Assembly: GCA_007119075.1 (NCBI GenBank) | Contig: SKQJ01000036.1 | Location: 1-29,820 of the forward strand | Direction of reading: 5' to 3' | DNA: 29,820 bases | Source: Bacteroidales bacterium | Lineage (GTDB): Bacteria > Bacteroidota > Bacteroidia > Bacteroidales > PUMT01 | In this document: positions 8,054 through 17,433 of the stretch, in pieces | Layout of the letters: the number at the start of each line of letters is the position of its first letter | How positions within the stretch are numbered: the stretch's first letter is position 1 | Notes under the pieces: model-generated | What the model was told of the DNA's origin: nothing | What the model saw: only the letters and a program-made list of their open reading frames with translations | Database searches by the model: none | Program-made: the position numbers and the translations under genes

Positions 8054-11000
8054 TTACTGTACAAGCCTGAATCTCAGGCTAAATCCTACGTTGGTATTGG
8101 TTGTGGGATATGACAGGCTCACGATGGGCTTGTTGACTACGCGGTCAAGGAATACCCTTACATCGAACCGGTGACTGATAACGTAATCGGCTGAGGCATT
8201 GATCGAAATAACCGTTTGTCCCGCGGTCGGCTGAACTCCCTCTTCGGCAAGCCTCCTTACTATTGTCATGTTTTCCCTGATTGACAAATCGGCCCTGACG
8301 TTGAGATCGCTGCTTAGCTGACGCTGGTTGCCACCGGCCCGGTAAATAAACTGAACATCCCTGAACCTGTAGCCGATGCCCATTACTATTTCCTCGCTTT
8401 TGAGTTCCGATATCTGGTTGTTGGCCAGGCTAAGCGATACGGTGCGGGTTTTCCGGAGCTCTGCCCTGGAGGTGAAGTTGTTGTTCCAGGTCACATCAAT
8501 ATTTACAAGCGGATTGAACTGTTCACTGATTGAAACTGCCGATATGTCATGCCGGGGAAGGAAATTCACGAATGCATTATCCCTCACGTAACTGAATCCA
8601 TCTGCTTCGGTAGAATACCGCAAATTCGTAATGTAATTGGAGATACTGTATGTTGACCGGTAGGAATGATTAATATTGGCCGATTGCAGTACGCGGTTGA
8701 GCAAAGGCACACGTGAAAGCCCGTCATACCTCAGTGTCCAGTTGGGCATAGGAATTCTCGGAAAAGCTCTAAGTGTCACGTTTCCGGGATCCATGCTGCC
8801 GTAGGCAGCCATAAAGGCCGGCATTAACACCTCCTGAGACAGGCTGCCGTAGCCGTCCGGAAATCCTTGTTCGTCTGTCAGCTCAGGATTATAATTGTCC
8901 GAATACCCTCTCTCTGACGCAAGTCGCCCGGCAATTACCCTCCGGTAATTATTAAAATCCTCGTATGCCTGGGAGAAATAGGAATTTTCCGCAGAAGGCC
9001 GTTCAAAAGCAGTTCTCCAGGACATAAAGCTCATATTGAAATTCCCGGAATTGATCCGGCTGCCGGAATCAAAGTTGCCGTGGCGGTCGGCGTAATAAAA
9101 CTCCTGCATATTTTCAACGAAAGTACGTCCTGCATTCAGATCGATGCGCAGGCCATTGATCGGCTCAATTGTTGTTCTCAGGTTGTAATTCATGCTGTGG
9201 CTCATCAGGTATGGATCATTAAGAGTGGTATCGGTTGTGAGCCATCCGCGGTTGATGGATTTCCAGGCAAAATCCTCATCCTGATAACCGAAAATAAAGG
9301 GCAGTCCCGGAGCAAAGCTATTATTGAACTCCTGCGATCCGATCACATCAGTGCCGGGCATATATCCGTAAAGTATGGTTCCTTCGGTCTGGGAGTAGGA
9401 GAAGCTCATATTTCTTACCGACATAAGCAGCCTGGAACCATGTTCGGCGACCCTGGAAAGAAAAGTCTCCTGTACTTCAACATTTCCCTCGACTATTACC
9501 GATGCACGCTCAACATCGGTTGCCACAGTATAGCGAATTCTCCTTTCATTTATGATCTCGGTTGTTCCCCTGACAGGTCTGCCCTGCTGGTCCAGCACCC
9601 TCACAACCACATCTTCGGTATTCAGGTTATGGACAATGTTTTGCGCCTCCCCTGCCCTGAAGTTAACGTTGTTTCTTTCAAAACGCACCCGACGGAAATC
9701 CGGTTGCTGCTGATCCTGCATCCCTCCCGGTGTCTGCCTTCCCTTTTGGTTGATCCGCTGTAAATAACCTATTTTATTGTAAAAATTCACCATGTTTAAC
9801 TGGGCATTTGCCTGTGCGGTATTACTGTTCTTGATGACATTCCCGTGGTTTATGTCGAGGGTATCGGGAAGCTTCATTCCGGCATCCCACCCGTAGCTGG
9901 CACTGTACCTTGTAGTGACATTGACCCAGTTAAAAAAAGGTATTTTATTGATAGGCAGGGTGTAGGTCAGGTTTGCGGCATGGTGGTACTGGGTGGTTCT
10001 GCCAAGGTTTTTAAGGTTTATCATTACAGAATCTCTCCAGTGCTGGTAACCCTCGGGCTCCCTGTACCTGTCCACTATGCCCTCGGGCTCATCGATACGG
10101 GCGGTATTGGTGGCAGAAAACTCAAAACGCAGCTGCCTGGTAAGATCAAACCGCATGTCATAAAAGCGGTTCCAGTGAAAATCCTTTTGATAGCTGGGGA
10201 ATATAAGAAAATCGGGGTTATTGATATTCCTGAGCTGGGTTGCACGATAGTGCCTTGTAAGATCGGTCCGAAATGACAGGAAAGAAGGCGAATAATAAAA
10301 GTTGAAATCCCTCAATAGCCTGAATGCCGGGGAACGCAGGGCATTCAAATTGCTGAAGGGAGCAACGTTTCTCGGCTGATTGGTATAATTGTAGTTGATT
10401 CCGCCCCTGTGGTTTCTTTGTACCCTGTAATCCGTTGCGATATTCCTCCCAAGCATTTCACTGAATGAGTAACTGACGGACCAGTTGCTGATGCTGTAGA
10501 ACCGTTCGGATGACTCGGCCGGTGTTATCTGGACATTGGTGAAATTGAGGCTTTTGCGCCGGGTATAATCCTGGGCCATATCCCTGATCGAATCCCGCTG
10601 ATGGCGGGTCTGGGCTGCGGCAATCGCGTCACTAAGCTGAATGTCGGGATCGACGGGGTTATATCTGGGATTTATAAAGCCTTCGGAATATCCAAGGTAC
10701 ATCGGGATCCTTACCCCTGTACTTTCAGGGAAGAATTTTCCGAGTTCAAAGTTGGATGATATATCGTACTGATTAATGTTTTCCTGCTGCCTCTCGTTCA
10801 CCTTCTTCTCAATGCTTCCGAAGCCCGGCTGACTGCTGGAGCCGGCAACGGTTATGTTTCCGAAATCGGCAAGCCTTGCCGAGAGCCGGGCATTTCCTGC
10901 CCAGCCGCCCTGCTCATTGAAGTTGGTAAGCCGCAGCTCGTTTACCCATATCTCGCCCGACTTGGGCATGCCGTCGTCTCCGCCAAGCGGATTCCGGTGA

Positions 11001-14000
11001 TGGGCGGGGTTTCGCACGCCTATCATAATGGTGCGCACATTGCTAAGATTGGGATTTCCCACCACCTTAACCTGGTTATCCCCATCCATCCTGGTATAGA
11101 CGGTGGAAATGGTTATGTTGGATCCGGCAATCCGCATGTCCCTGTTTCTTTCCTGTTTCAGTTCCTGGAATATATCCAGCTCGATATCCAGCCTGTTATC
11201 GGCGGGCCAGACGATTTCCCTGTCACTGTCCCTGTTGTTGTTATACCTCCCGGGAGGCGTCACCTTCAGGGGTATTTCATATTCATAGTAGTTGTTGCGG
11301 TAATCCGTGCCAAGTCTGATAAACATGGTCAGGTCGTTGTCGCCCAGCTGCTGCCCCGGCAGGGCGGCAGTGTGTACTTCCATTTGTATCTTCCTGTATT
11401 GGCGGATATCGAGGTTTATATTTTTGAATGCGGCCCTTGCATCACCATCTTCCAGATCTTCTACCTTCAGCACCATGGATTGTTCGTTGAGCTGCTGCAG
11501 CTGCGGATTCGTAGGGTCTATCACCCTGTCGATACCGGGTGGCAATACGTAGTTCACCGGGGTTTTGCTTGCATTTTCCTCTATATTGACGGCCGAGATA
11601 TCAAAAGTCCCCCGCACGGTTTCCGGGTTGGAAAGGCCCTCCTGTCCGTCCATCAGTGAGTGGTAATACTGCCTCCAGTCGCTCCTGACCAGGTCAAGCC
11701 TGGCAAATCTCAATATGACAGGATCTTCAAAACCTGTCAGAAACATTCTCATGAACCTTATTGACTTGAAGTCCTGTATCGGCCCGACTGCCCTTTCGAA
11801 ATCCGAAAGGGGTATTTTGAACTGGTACCAGTTTACCGCAGAATTCTCCCCGTTGGGAAATTTTACGGAGGTGCGCACCGAATCCACCACGAAGTTGTGG
11901 CCCACCCTTAGATCTTCAGGTCTCAGACTTATACGGTACTGGTAATAGGCCTCCGACTTGTTAAGTGTGTTGTCGCGGTTGATATCTTCGGTATTGGGCA
12001 GGGTGCTGGCGGAGGTGGGATATGGTTCGGGCGACTGCTCCGAGGTTGGAGAGTTTCCCTCCATATTGTTATAGTATTTATATCGTTCCACTATATCGGC
12101 TCCGGCCGCATCCCATTCCCGGCCCCGGAAGTAACGGTAATTATCGCTTGACGGATCTTCCCATGCTATTTGCCAGGCGGGGGAATCTGCTCCGTACAGA
12201 CCGGCTATCTCATCAAGGAAATCAGCGAAAAAGGTGCGCTCATCCTCTGTGCGCAGCCCGTTCAATCCCACATCCTGGAACTGGCGGGCCTGCGGGTCGT
12301 TGTCGAATGCGTTTACGAGCGACTGCTGGGTCGGCACCCGGCCCCAGGCAGTGGTGTCGACGTCGATCGCTACCTCGCTGGTGGGCAACCCGTTTTCAAA
12401 ACTTTTGCGCCCGTCTTTCAGGATGTCTTCCGATACGTTTCCCAGGTTTATATAAAAATCGCCTCCCCTGTTGTCGGCGGCGTGCTCAATAAACGGATCC
12501 ATAAGCCAGAACTCAACATACTCGATATTGGCAGCCTCGAAATCAGTAGTCGACAGCGAGCGCATTATGCCTCCCCACCGGCTGGCCGGGGCGAGCAGAT
12601 TGCCATCCCGATCGATCCCGGCAGATAACGGAGAGGGAGCAGCATCGTAATTGTAGGGCCCGCGCTGCCGCGGATAATATGCAAGGTTCAATACGGGAAT
12701 GTTGGTGGGAATCCCGCTCGGGGTTTCCCGGGCAGGATAAAGCTCCTTTTCGAAAACTTCCCGCACAAAATGGCTGGACTGAAGCTCAGGATTATTTCTT
12801 ATGTTGGAAGGAGTGGCATTGGTATTTCTCAGAAACAACGGATCGATAACATACCATGCGAGCAGGGCGCGGTTGAATCCGTAAGCAAGATCATTGTTGA
12901 GCGACGCTTCCGGGAAGAGAGCCTGTCCCTCGGGGGTGCTCGAAATTATCCAGGCACTTGGTGTTTTGACATCTATCGTGGTTTTGGTCGCTTCAAAATC
13001 ATCGATATATGATACCCCTGCCTGACCAAGTGCCCGTGAATGGCCTGGTATAAGATGGGCAAATTCTCCCTGGAATGAAATTGTGGAGATTGCGCTCGTG
13101 TTCAGAAAGGGAATCCGGTCTATCAGATTGGTAAGAAAGCGCGATTCAGTGCGCCAGGAAGTATTCATGCCCCATATCGTATTCGAAATGGATTCATTTC
13201 CGAAGCTTACCTTCTGTGTGAGCGGCCTCTCTGTCAGGTTCATGATTGTGGCCCCGATATTGAAATTATCAGACACCCTGTAATCGAAGTGAGTTCCGAC
13301 AAGTGTCTTTGTCTGGATATTGAAAAGCGACTGACTTTCGAGCGATATTCTTACGGGTGTGCCCGATTCCAGAAGCCCCTGATTTATTATCTGCACCCTT
13401 CCAAGGGTATAATCAACCGTATAATCAATGTTTTCGACCAGCTGTATGCCCCCGGCGGTAACGTTCACCGAACCTCTCGGGACATTCATGGCATTCAGGG
13501 GAATATCCGATCCGGCAGAGGCCTCGTAGGTCCCGGCAATCATGAATTTGTTTTTCTCGGCGGTCTGCCGGGCTCTTGTCAGCGTGGAATCATAAAGCTC
13601 CTGGAAGACGTACCGGCTGGCTGTGGCATCATCGGCAAATTTGCTTCTCAGGTGAGATCCAAAGGGTTCCAGCACCGGGAAAAATATCCTTCCATTGGAA
13701 GAATTGACCGTAATGCCCTCGATAAAGTCAAACGAGCCGTCGGGATAGGGATCAAGCTGAGAATTCAGATTATCCAGGTTCATTAAAGTCAAAAGCGTCT
13801 GTCGCCCCAATCTTTCCTCCGGGATATAATTCAGGGCATTTCCGGTCTGATCGTCCTGGTAAAACACATTCAGGACAAAATTGCGTCTCTGGATCTGCCA
13901 GGCCCCTATGGCATAAACGTTTTTCATCATAAGGTCCCATGTGGGAAGCCGGGGTGTAAGATTGGTTCCCTTCAGCAGCTTTACTATAAGTGCTTCGGGG

Positions 14001-15514
14001 GCATTTATGCCCTCGCTGGAAAATTCCCCGACCCTGTAAGTCTGTCCTCCATAGGTATATTCAAAGGCTACGGCAAGAACCTCATCGGCATTCAGGGCAC
14101 TGTTAAGTGATATATAACCCAGCCTGGAGTTGATCGTATATTCGCGCTGGGTCAGCTGCCTGGCGTTCTCAATTTCCTCATAATCCTGGCCTACTTTAAA
14201 ATTCCTGAGGTCAAGGTCGCGAAGAGTGGATGTAACCTGGGTTATGTTCCTGATCCCGGCATATGTGGTGGTCATTTCCTGGTACAGGTCATTGAGTTCA
14301 TTTCGGGGGTGATTGCCTTGCCGGGAGGGCTCGACTCTGAAGATATCATCTGCAAAAATATTTGACCGGCCTTCGGCAAGGTCCATGAAAGCCACAATAT
14401 TTCTTGAGTTCTCAAAATTATTTGATTTGTTCGTCACCCACACCTCCACTTTGGTGATAGTGACTCCGGAGCTTATAACAGGCAGATTCCGGAGAGATGA
14501 CTCGTATGTATCCCTGAAATACTGGGAAAGGAAAAAATGTCTGTTGGCATCATATTCGTCGGCATAAACCTCGAAGTCCTGTGTCTGGGCCCCGCCGCTT
14601 ACTTCAATAACAGACGATTCACCCTTCTGCTGAGAAAAAACACTTGTTACATTCAGATTTCCGAACTGCATCTCGGTCTTAAGCCCGAAAAGGCTCTGAC
14701 TTCCCGTAATCAGGGAACCGGGCAGCGGCAAAGTCACATTACCGGCCTCGACCCGCCTTATGATATCGTCCTCCCCACCGGTATACTCCAGGTTCGTCTG
14801 ATTTTCAAATTCAAACATGGCCTCGGTATTGTAATTGATCCCGAGCCGGACCCGGTCGCCTATTGTACCCGAAACATTCATCTGGATTTTTTCCTGGAAA
14901 TCAAAGGTTGTGGTCCGCCGCAATTCCTCCTGGAGATCGGGACGCTCGTTTTTTACGGTATTGATCCCGAAAATAAGCTCGGCCGACCCCTGGGGCTGAA
15001 TATTGACAACATCGCTGCCAAAGATCATATCGAGTGCCTCACCGCCAAAAGACAGACCTGGAATAAATTCGGCCCTGCCGTCCTCTGCAACGCCCCTGGA
15101 GCGTTGCTGCCAGTATTCCCGCATCGAATGTCTCATTTCATAGTTGCGGTATTCCTGCAAATTCATGATTTCGGGACGGCCAATCTCGAGGTCGCCCGCT
15201 TTTCTTCTTAAAAGGTAGGAGTTTGTCCTGGGATCATACTCGGTGGTTAACCGGAAATGAGGCGGAAGGGGGATGCGGCCGGCCGGAGGGGGAAGCTCCT
15301 GGGGAGGATCCTGAGCTTCCTGTGAAGGGCCCGGCAGCAGGGGCGGAGCTCCCGGCATGAAATCAGGTGTATTCTCTTCCGGCAAGGATTTCCGGATCCC
15401 GGGCAAATCATCTGCGGAGGCCTTATGCCTGGCAGTAATGCCGGGAGTCAGAATATAAACCCAAAACAGCAATAGCCAGAAAGCACGGCTGAAATATTTG
15501 GACGCTTTAACCAA
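8054..15514 (-). CDS. sprA: Type IX secretion translocon protein SprA
   Basis: SprA forms the very large outer-membrane beta-barrel channel of the type IX secretion system, which exports adhesins, enzymes and gliding proteins carrying a C-terminal signal. The 2486-residue length fits the family. An N-terminal signal segment (about 6-29, with a hydrophobic core WLLLFWVYIL) is followed by a proline-rich stretch (about 50-85). Long alternating beta-strand sequence with many aromatic girdle residues runs to a C-terminal strand ending in FRLVQ. Family-typical blocks include GVSYIDDFEATK, SGEIWVNELRLTNF and FAWKSINRGWLT. The start appears to be TTG (15512-15514): an in-frame stop lies shortly upstream with no ATG between, and later starts would lose the signal peptide. 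The start is 22 bases behind ruvA. No other T9SS component is in the window. Confidence 0.95.
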   Translation of the reverse strand: MVKASKYFSRAFWLLLFWVYILTPGITARHKASADDLPGIRKSLPEENTPDFMPGAPPLLPGPSQEAQDPPQELPPPAGRIPLPPHFRLTTEYDPRTNSYLLRRKAGDLEIGRPEIMNLQEYRNYEMRHSMREYWQQRSRGVAEDGRAEFIPGLSFGGEALDMIFGSDVVNIQPQGSAELIFGINTVKNERPDLQEELRRTTTFDFQEKIQMNVSGTIGDRVRLGINYNTEAMFEFENQTNLEYTGGEDDIIRRVEAGNVTLPLPGSLITGSQSLFGLKTEMQFGNLNVTSVFSQQKGESSVIEVSGGAQTQDFEVYADEYDANRHFFLSQYFRDTYESSLRNLPVISSGVTITKVEVWVTNKSNNFENSRNIVAFMDLAEGRSNIFADDIFRVEPSRQGNHPRNELNDLYQEMTTTYAGIRNITQVTSTLRDLDLRNFKVGQDYEEIENARQLTQREYTINSRLGYISLNSALNADEVLAVAFEYTYGGQTYRVGEFSSEGINAPEALIVKLLKGTNLTPRLPTWDLMMKNVYAIGAWQIQRRNFVLNVFYQDDQTGNALNYIPEERLGRQTLLTLMNLDNLNSQLDPYPDGSFDFIEGITVNSSNGRIFFPVLEPFGSHLRSKFADDATASRYVFQELYDSTLTRARQTAEKNKFMIAGTYEASAGSDIPLNAMNVPRGSVNVTAGGIQLVENIDYTVDYTLGRVQIINQGLLESGTPVRISLESQSLFNIQTKTLVGTHFDYRVSDNFNIGATIMNLTERPLTQKVSFGNESISNTIWGMNTSWRTESRFLTNLIDRIPFLNTSAISTISFQGEFAHLIPGHSRALGQAGVSYIDDFEATKTTIDVKTPSAWIISSTPEGQALFPEASLNNDLAYGFNRALLAWYVIDPLFLRNTNATPSNIRNNPELQSSHFVREVFEKELYPARETPSGIPTNIPVLNLAYYPRQRGPYNYDAAPSPLSAGIDRDGNLLAPASRWGGIMRSLSTTDFEAANIEYVEFWLMDPFIEHAADNRGGDFYINLGNVSEDILKDGRKSFENGLPTSEVAIDVDTTAWGRVPTQQSLVNAFDNDPQARQFQDVGLNGLRTEDERTFFADFLDEIAGLYGADSPAWQIAWEDPSSDNYRYFRGREWDAAGADIVERYKYYNNMEGNSPTSEQSPEPYPTSASTLPNTEDINRDNTLNKSEAYYQYRISLRPEDLRVGHNFVVDSVRTSVKFPNGENSAVNWYQFKIPLSDFERAVGPIQDFKSIRFMRMFLTGFEDPVILRFARLDLVRSDWRQYYHSLMDGQEGLSNPETVRGTFDISAVNIEENASKTPVNYVLPPGIDRVIDPTNPQLQQLNEQSMVLKVEDLEDGDARAAFKNINLDIRQYRKIQMEVHTAALPGQQLGDNDLTMFIRLGTDYRNNYYEYEIPLKVTPPGRYNNNRDSDREIVWPADNRLDIELDIFQELKQERNRDMRIAGSNITISTVYTRMDGDNQVKVVGNPNLSNVRTIMIGVRNPAHHRNPLGGDDGMPKSGEIWVNELRLTNFNEQGGWAGNARLSARLADFGNITVAGSSSQPGFGSIEKKVNERQQENINQYDISSNFELGKFFPESTGVRIPMYLGYSEGFINPRYNPVDPDIQLSDAIAAAQTRHQRDSIRDMAQDYTRRKSLNFTNVQITPAESSERFYSISNWSVSYSFSEMLGRNIATDYRVQRNHRGGINYNYTNQPRNVAPFSNLNALRSPAFRLLRDFNFYYSPSFLSFRTDLTRHYRATQLRNINNPDFLIFPSYQKDFHWNRFYDMRFDLTRQLRFEFSATNTARIDEPEGIVDRYREPEGYQHWRDSVMINLKNLGRTTQYHHAANLTYTLPINKIPFFNWVNVTTRYSASYGWDAGMKLPDTLDINHGNVIKNSNTAQANAQLNMVNFYNKIGYLQRINQKGRQTPGGMQDQQQPDFRRVRFERNNVNFRAGEAQNIVHNLNTEDVVVRVLDQQGRPVRGTTEIINERRIRYTVATDVERASVIVEGNVEVQETFLSRVAEHGSRLLMSVRNMSFSYSQTEGTILYGYMPGTDVIGSQEFNNSFAPGLPFIFGYQDEDFAWKSINRGWLTTDTTLNDPYLMSHSMNYNLRTTIEPINGLRIDLNAGRTFVENMQEFYYADRHGNFDSGSRINSGNFNMSFMSWRTAFERPSAENSYFSQAYEDFNNYRRVIAGRLASERGYSDNYNPELTDEQGFPDGYGSLSQEVLMPAFMAAYGSMDPGNVTLRAFPRIPMPNWTLRYDGLSRVPLLNRVLQSANINHSYRSTYSISNYITNLRYSTEADGFSYVRDNAFVNFLPRHDISAVSISEQFNPLVNIDVTWNNNFTSRAELRKTRTVSLSLANNQISELKSEEIVMGIGYRFRDVQFIYRAGGNQRQLSSDLNVRADLSIRENMTIVRRLAEEGVQPTAGQTVISINASADYVISHRFDVRVFLDRVVNKPIVSLSYPTTNTNVGFSLRFRLVQ

Positions 15515-15536
15515 GAGAAGCCAATAAGATTATTAT

Positions 15537-16118
15537 CTAGAGTTTTTTCAAAGCTCTTTTAATCAGATCCTCGACAGATCCTGTCTCACCCACAGCCAAT
15601 AACTGGTTAATTACCTTTTCAACCGCGTTTTTGGGAAACCCAAGCATTATTAAAGCAGATAACGCTTCTTCCCGGATGGTATTGTCTGAAGCAGCAAAAA
15701 TATCTTCATGCTGAGTGATTTTGCCGAGCTTGTCCTTAAGGTCTACGATTATGCGCTGAGCGGACTTCAGCCCTATGCCCTTTACCCCTTTCAGAACGCC
15801 TACATTCCCGGTAGCTATGGCATTTCTGATTTCATCAGGCGATAATGAGGAGAGCATAACCCTGGCGGTATTTGCTCCGATCCCGGAAACGGTGATCAGT
15901 TGCCTGAACAGTTCCCGTTCTGTTTTGTCTGCAAAGCCAAAAAGAAGATGTGCATCTTCTCTTACAACCTGGTGCAGGTACAAAATCGCTGATGTTTTTC
16001 CGTTTAAAAGGGAATATGTATTAAGAGATATACTGACAAAATAGCCGACCCCTGCATTTTCGATTATAAGGCTGGCGGGTGTCATCTCCTTGATGTTGCC
16101 GGTGATAAATTCATACAT
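15537..16118 (-). CDS. ruvA: Holliday junction branch-migration protein RuvA
   Basis: RuvA binds four-way DNA junctions and loads the RuvB motor for branch migration in recombination repair. The 193-residue product has the N-terminal OB fold (about 1-62, starting MYEFITGNI). Tandem helix-hairpin-helix motifs occur at about 74-86 (ITVSGIGANTA) and 109-121 (LKGVKGIGLKSAQ). The flexible linker and the RuvB-binding domain III are at about 146-193. The ATG at 16118 matches the family start. It is transcribed away from proline dehydrogenase and toward sprA, with 22 bases to sprA, so the two are probably cotranscribed. Confidence 0.96.
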   Translation of the reverse strand: MYEFITGNIKEMTPASLIIENAGVGYFVSISLNTYSLLNGKTSAILYLHQVVREDAHLLFGFADKTERELFRQLITVSGIGANTARVMLSSLSPDEIRNAIATGNVGVLKGVKGIGLKSAQRIIVDLKDKLGKITQHEDIFAASDNTIREEALSALIMLGFPKNAVEKVINQLLAVGETGSVEDLIKRALKKL

Positions 16119-16137
16119 GTGTGCAGGAAGATTAAGT

Positions 16138-16145
16138 CAAAATTA
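16138..16145 (-). promoter_or_regulatory. Possible -7 element of the ruvA-sprA promoter
   Basis: On the minus strand this reads TAATTTTG, a full match to TAnnTTTG, 19 bases upstream of the ruvA ATG. The -33 position 19-20 bases further upstream carries only CCTG rather than TTTG. The inferred leader would be very short, about 12 bases. Confidence 0.4.
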
Positions 16146-16160
16146 TATTATCTTGCTTTG

Positions 16161-16192
16161 TTGACAGGGTTTGGTAATTTAATTTAATTTTG
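16161..16192 (+). promoter_or_regulatory. Bacteroidetes-type promoter for proline dehydrogenase
   Basis: TAATTTTG at 16185-16192 is preceded by TTG (within TTTGTTGACA) at 16161-16163, a spacing of 21 bases. The -7 region reads TTTAATTTTGCAC, identical to the form before rimP. The predicted transcription start is near 16199, leaving a leader of about 59 bases. The divergent ruvA -7 box lies only 39 bases away, so the two promoters are back to back. Confidence 0.6.
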
Positions 16193-16257
16193 CACGGAGC
16201 GGCTGACGGTATTCCTGAACCGGGCCCAAAAATAACAAATCATCACTAATAAATTAA

Positions 16258-17433
16258 ATGCAAATTTTTGAAAATACGGAAATAGCCTTTAAACACAGAA
16301 GCGACAAAGAACTAAAAAAAGCCCGTATCCTGTTCAAGTTCATGGAATACCCGCTCGTGGTAAAGACAGCAGGAATAGTTGCAAACCTGGGAATCGGTCT
16401 CCGCCTGCCACTGGGATGGCTGGTTAAACCAACGGTTTTCAGCCATTTTTGCGGCGGAGAAAGTCTTGAGGAATCCAGGGAACTCGTAGAATCACTGAAA
16501 AAGTTCGGAGTTCAGTCAGTCCTGGATTATGCAGCTGAAAACAAGGAATCAGAAGATGAAATCCAGTCGGTCGCAGCCGAGATCATCAGGACCATGGATT
16601 TTGCAGCCGGAAATCCTGCCGTCAACTTTTCTGTTTTCAAGCCTTCGGCCCTGGCCCCCGTTAAGATCCTCGCAAGAGCAGGTGCCGGTCAATCGAAAAG
16701 CGATGTTTCCGGAATCGAAAAATTCAGGGCGAACATAAAAAAGCTTTGCCATGCCGCATATCAAAGAGGGATCCCGGTAATGATAGACGCAGAAGAGAGC
16801 CACTACCAGGAGACAGTCGACCAGGTGGCAACAGAAATGATGGAGCTTTATAACAGGGAAAGAGCCATAGTATTCAATACACTGCAGATGTACAGGCATG
16901 ACAGGCTGGATTTCCTGGACGAATGCCTTCGCGCCGCTTCCGGAAAGAACTATAAACTTGGCCTGAAACTGGTGCGGGGAGCCTATATGGACCAGGAAAG
17001 GGAACGTGCCCGCAGGATGGGATATCCCTCTCCCATATACCCGGACAAGGAAAGCACCGACAGGGCATTTAATGATGCCGTTACCAGGTGCCTTCAGAAT
17101 ATAGACATCACAAGCATTTTTGTCGGCACTCACAATGAAGAAAGCCTGCTGCTGCTCATGGATAAAATGAAGGAGCATGGCCTGAAAAAGGGTGACCCCC
17201 GGATCCACGCGTCACAGCTGTACGGCATGAGCGATCATTTAAGCTTCAACATGGCCCATGAGTCCTATAATGTGGTAAAATATCTTCCATACGGACCCGT
17301 ACGGTACCTGCTCCCTTACCTGATCAGAAGGGTTGAGGAAAATAAATCGGTAACCGGTCAGTCCGGACGGGAGCTCCACTTCATTAATCTTGAACTGGAA
17401 AGAAGGAAAATTCGCAAAAACCAGAAAAAATGA
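16258..17433 (+). CDS. Proline dehydrogenase (monofunctional PutA-type)
   Basis: This FAD enzyme oxidises proline to pyrroline-5-carboxylate (P5C) and passes electrons to the quinone pool, usually at the inner face of the membrane. The 391-residue product is a stand-alone proline dehydrogenase, without the aldehyde dehydrogenase half of bifunctional PutA. The barrel carries family motifs: MIDAEES (about 175-181), KLVRGAYMDQER (about 237-248), GTHNEES (about 290-296), HASQLYGMSDHLSF (about 317-330) and the proline-binding tail YLPYGPVRYLLPYLIRRVEEN (342 onward). The start is the first ATG after a good promoter. The stop overlaps the next start (ATGA at 17430-17433). No P5C dehydrogenase is present in the window. 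An NAD-type glutamate dehydrogenase follows nearby, consistent with proline-to-2-oxoglutarate catabolism. Confidence 0.93.
   Translation: MQIFENTEIAFKHRSDKELKKARILFKFMEYPLVVKTAGIVANLGIGLRLPLGWLVKPTVFSHFCGGESLEESRELVESLKKFGVQSVLDYAAENKESEDEIQSVAAEIIRTMDFAAGNPAVNFSVFKPSALAPVKILARAGAGQSKSDVSGIEKFRANIKKLCHAAYQRGIPVMIDAEESHYQETVDQVATEMMELYNRERAIVFNTLQMYRHDRLDFLDECLRAASGKNYKLGLKLVRGAYMDQERERARRMGYPSPIYPDKESTDRAFNDAVTRCLQNIDITSIFVGTHNEESLLLLMDKMKEHGLKKGDPRIHASQLYGMSDHLSFNMAHESYNVVKYLPYGPVRYLLPYLIRRVEENKSVTGQSGRELHFINLELERRKIRKNQKK

Noticed and set aside
7877..8113. 78-residue plus-strand frame between gcvH and sprA
   Set aside because: It runs into the sprA coding sequence, has no conserved motif, and starts antisense to the likely gcvH leader.
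9080..9763. 227-residue plus-strand frame, and others of 140-224 residues across 9.8-15.2 kb
   Set aside because: All lie antisense to sprA, whose SprA-family reading is continuous. None has a recognisable domain or promoter.
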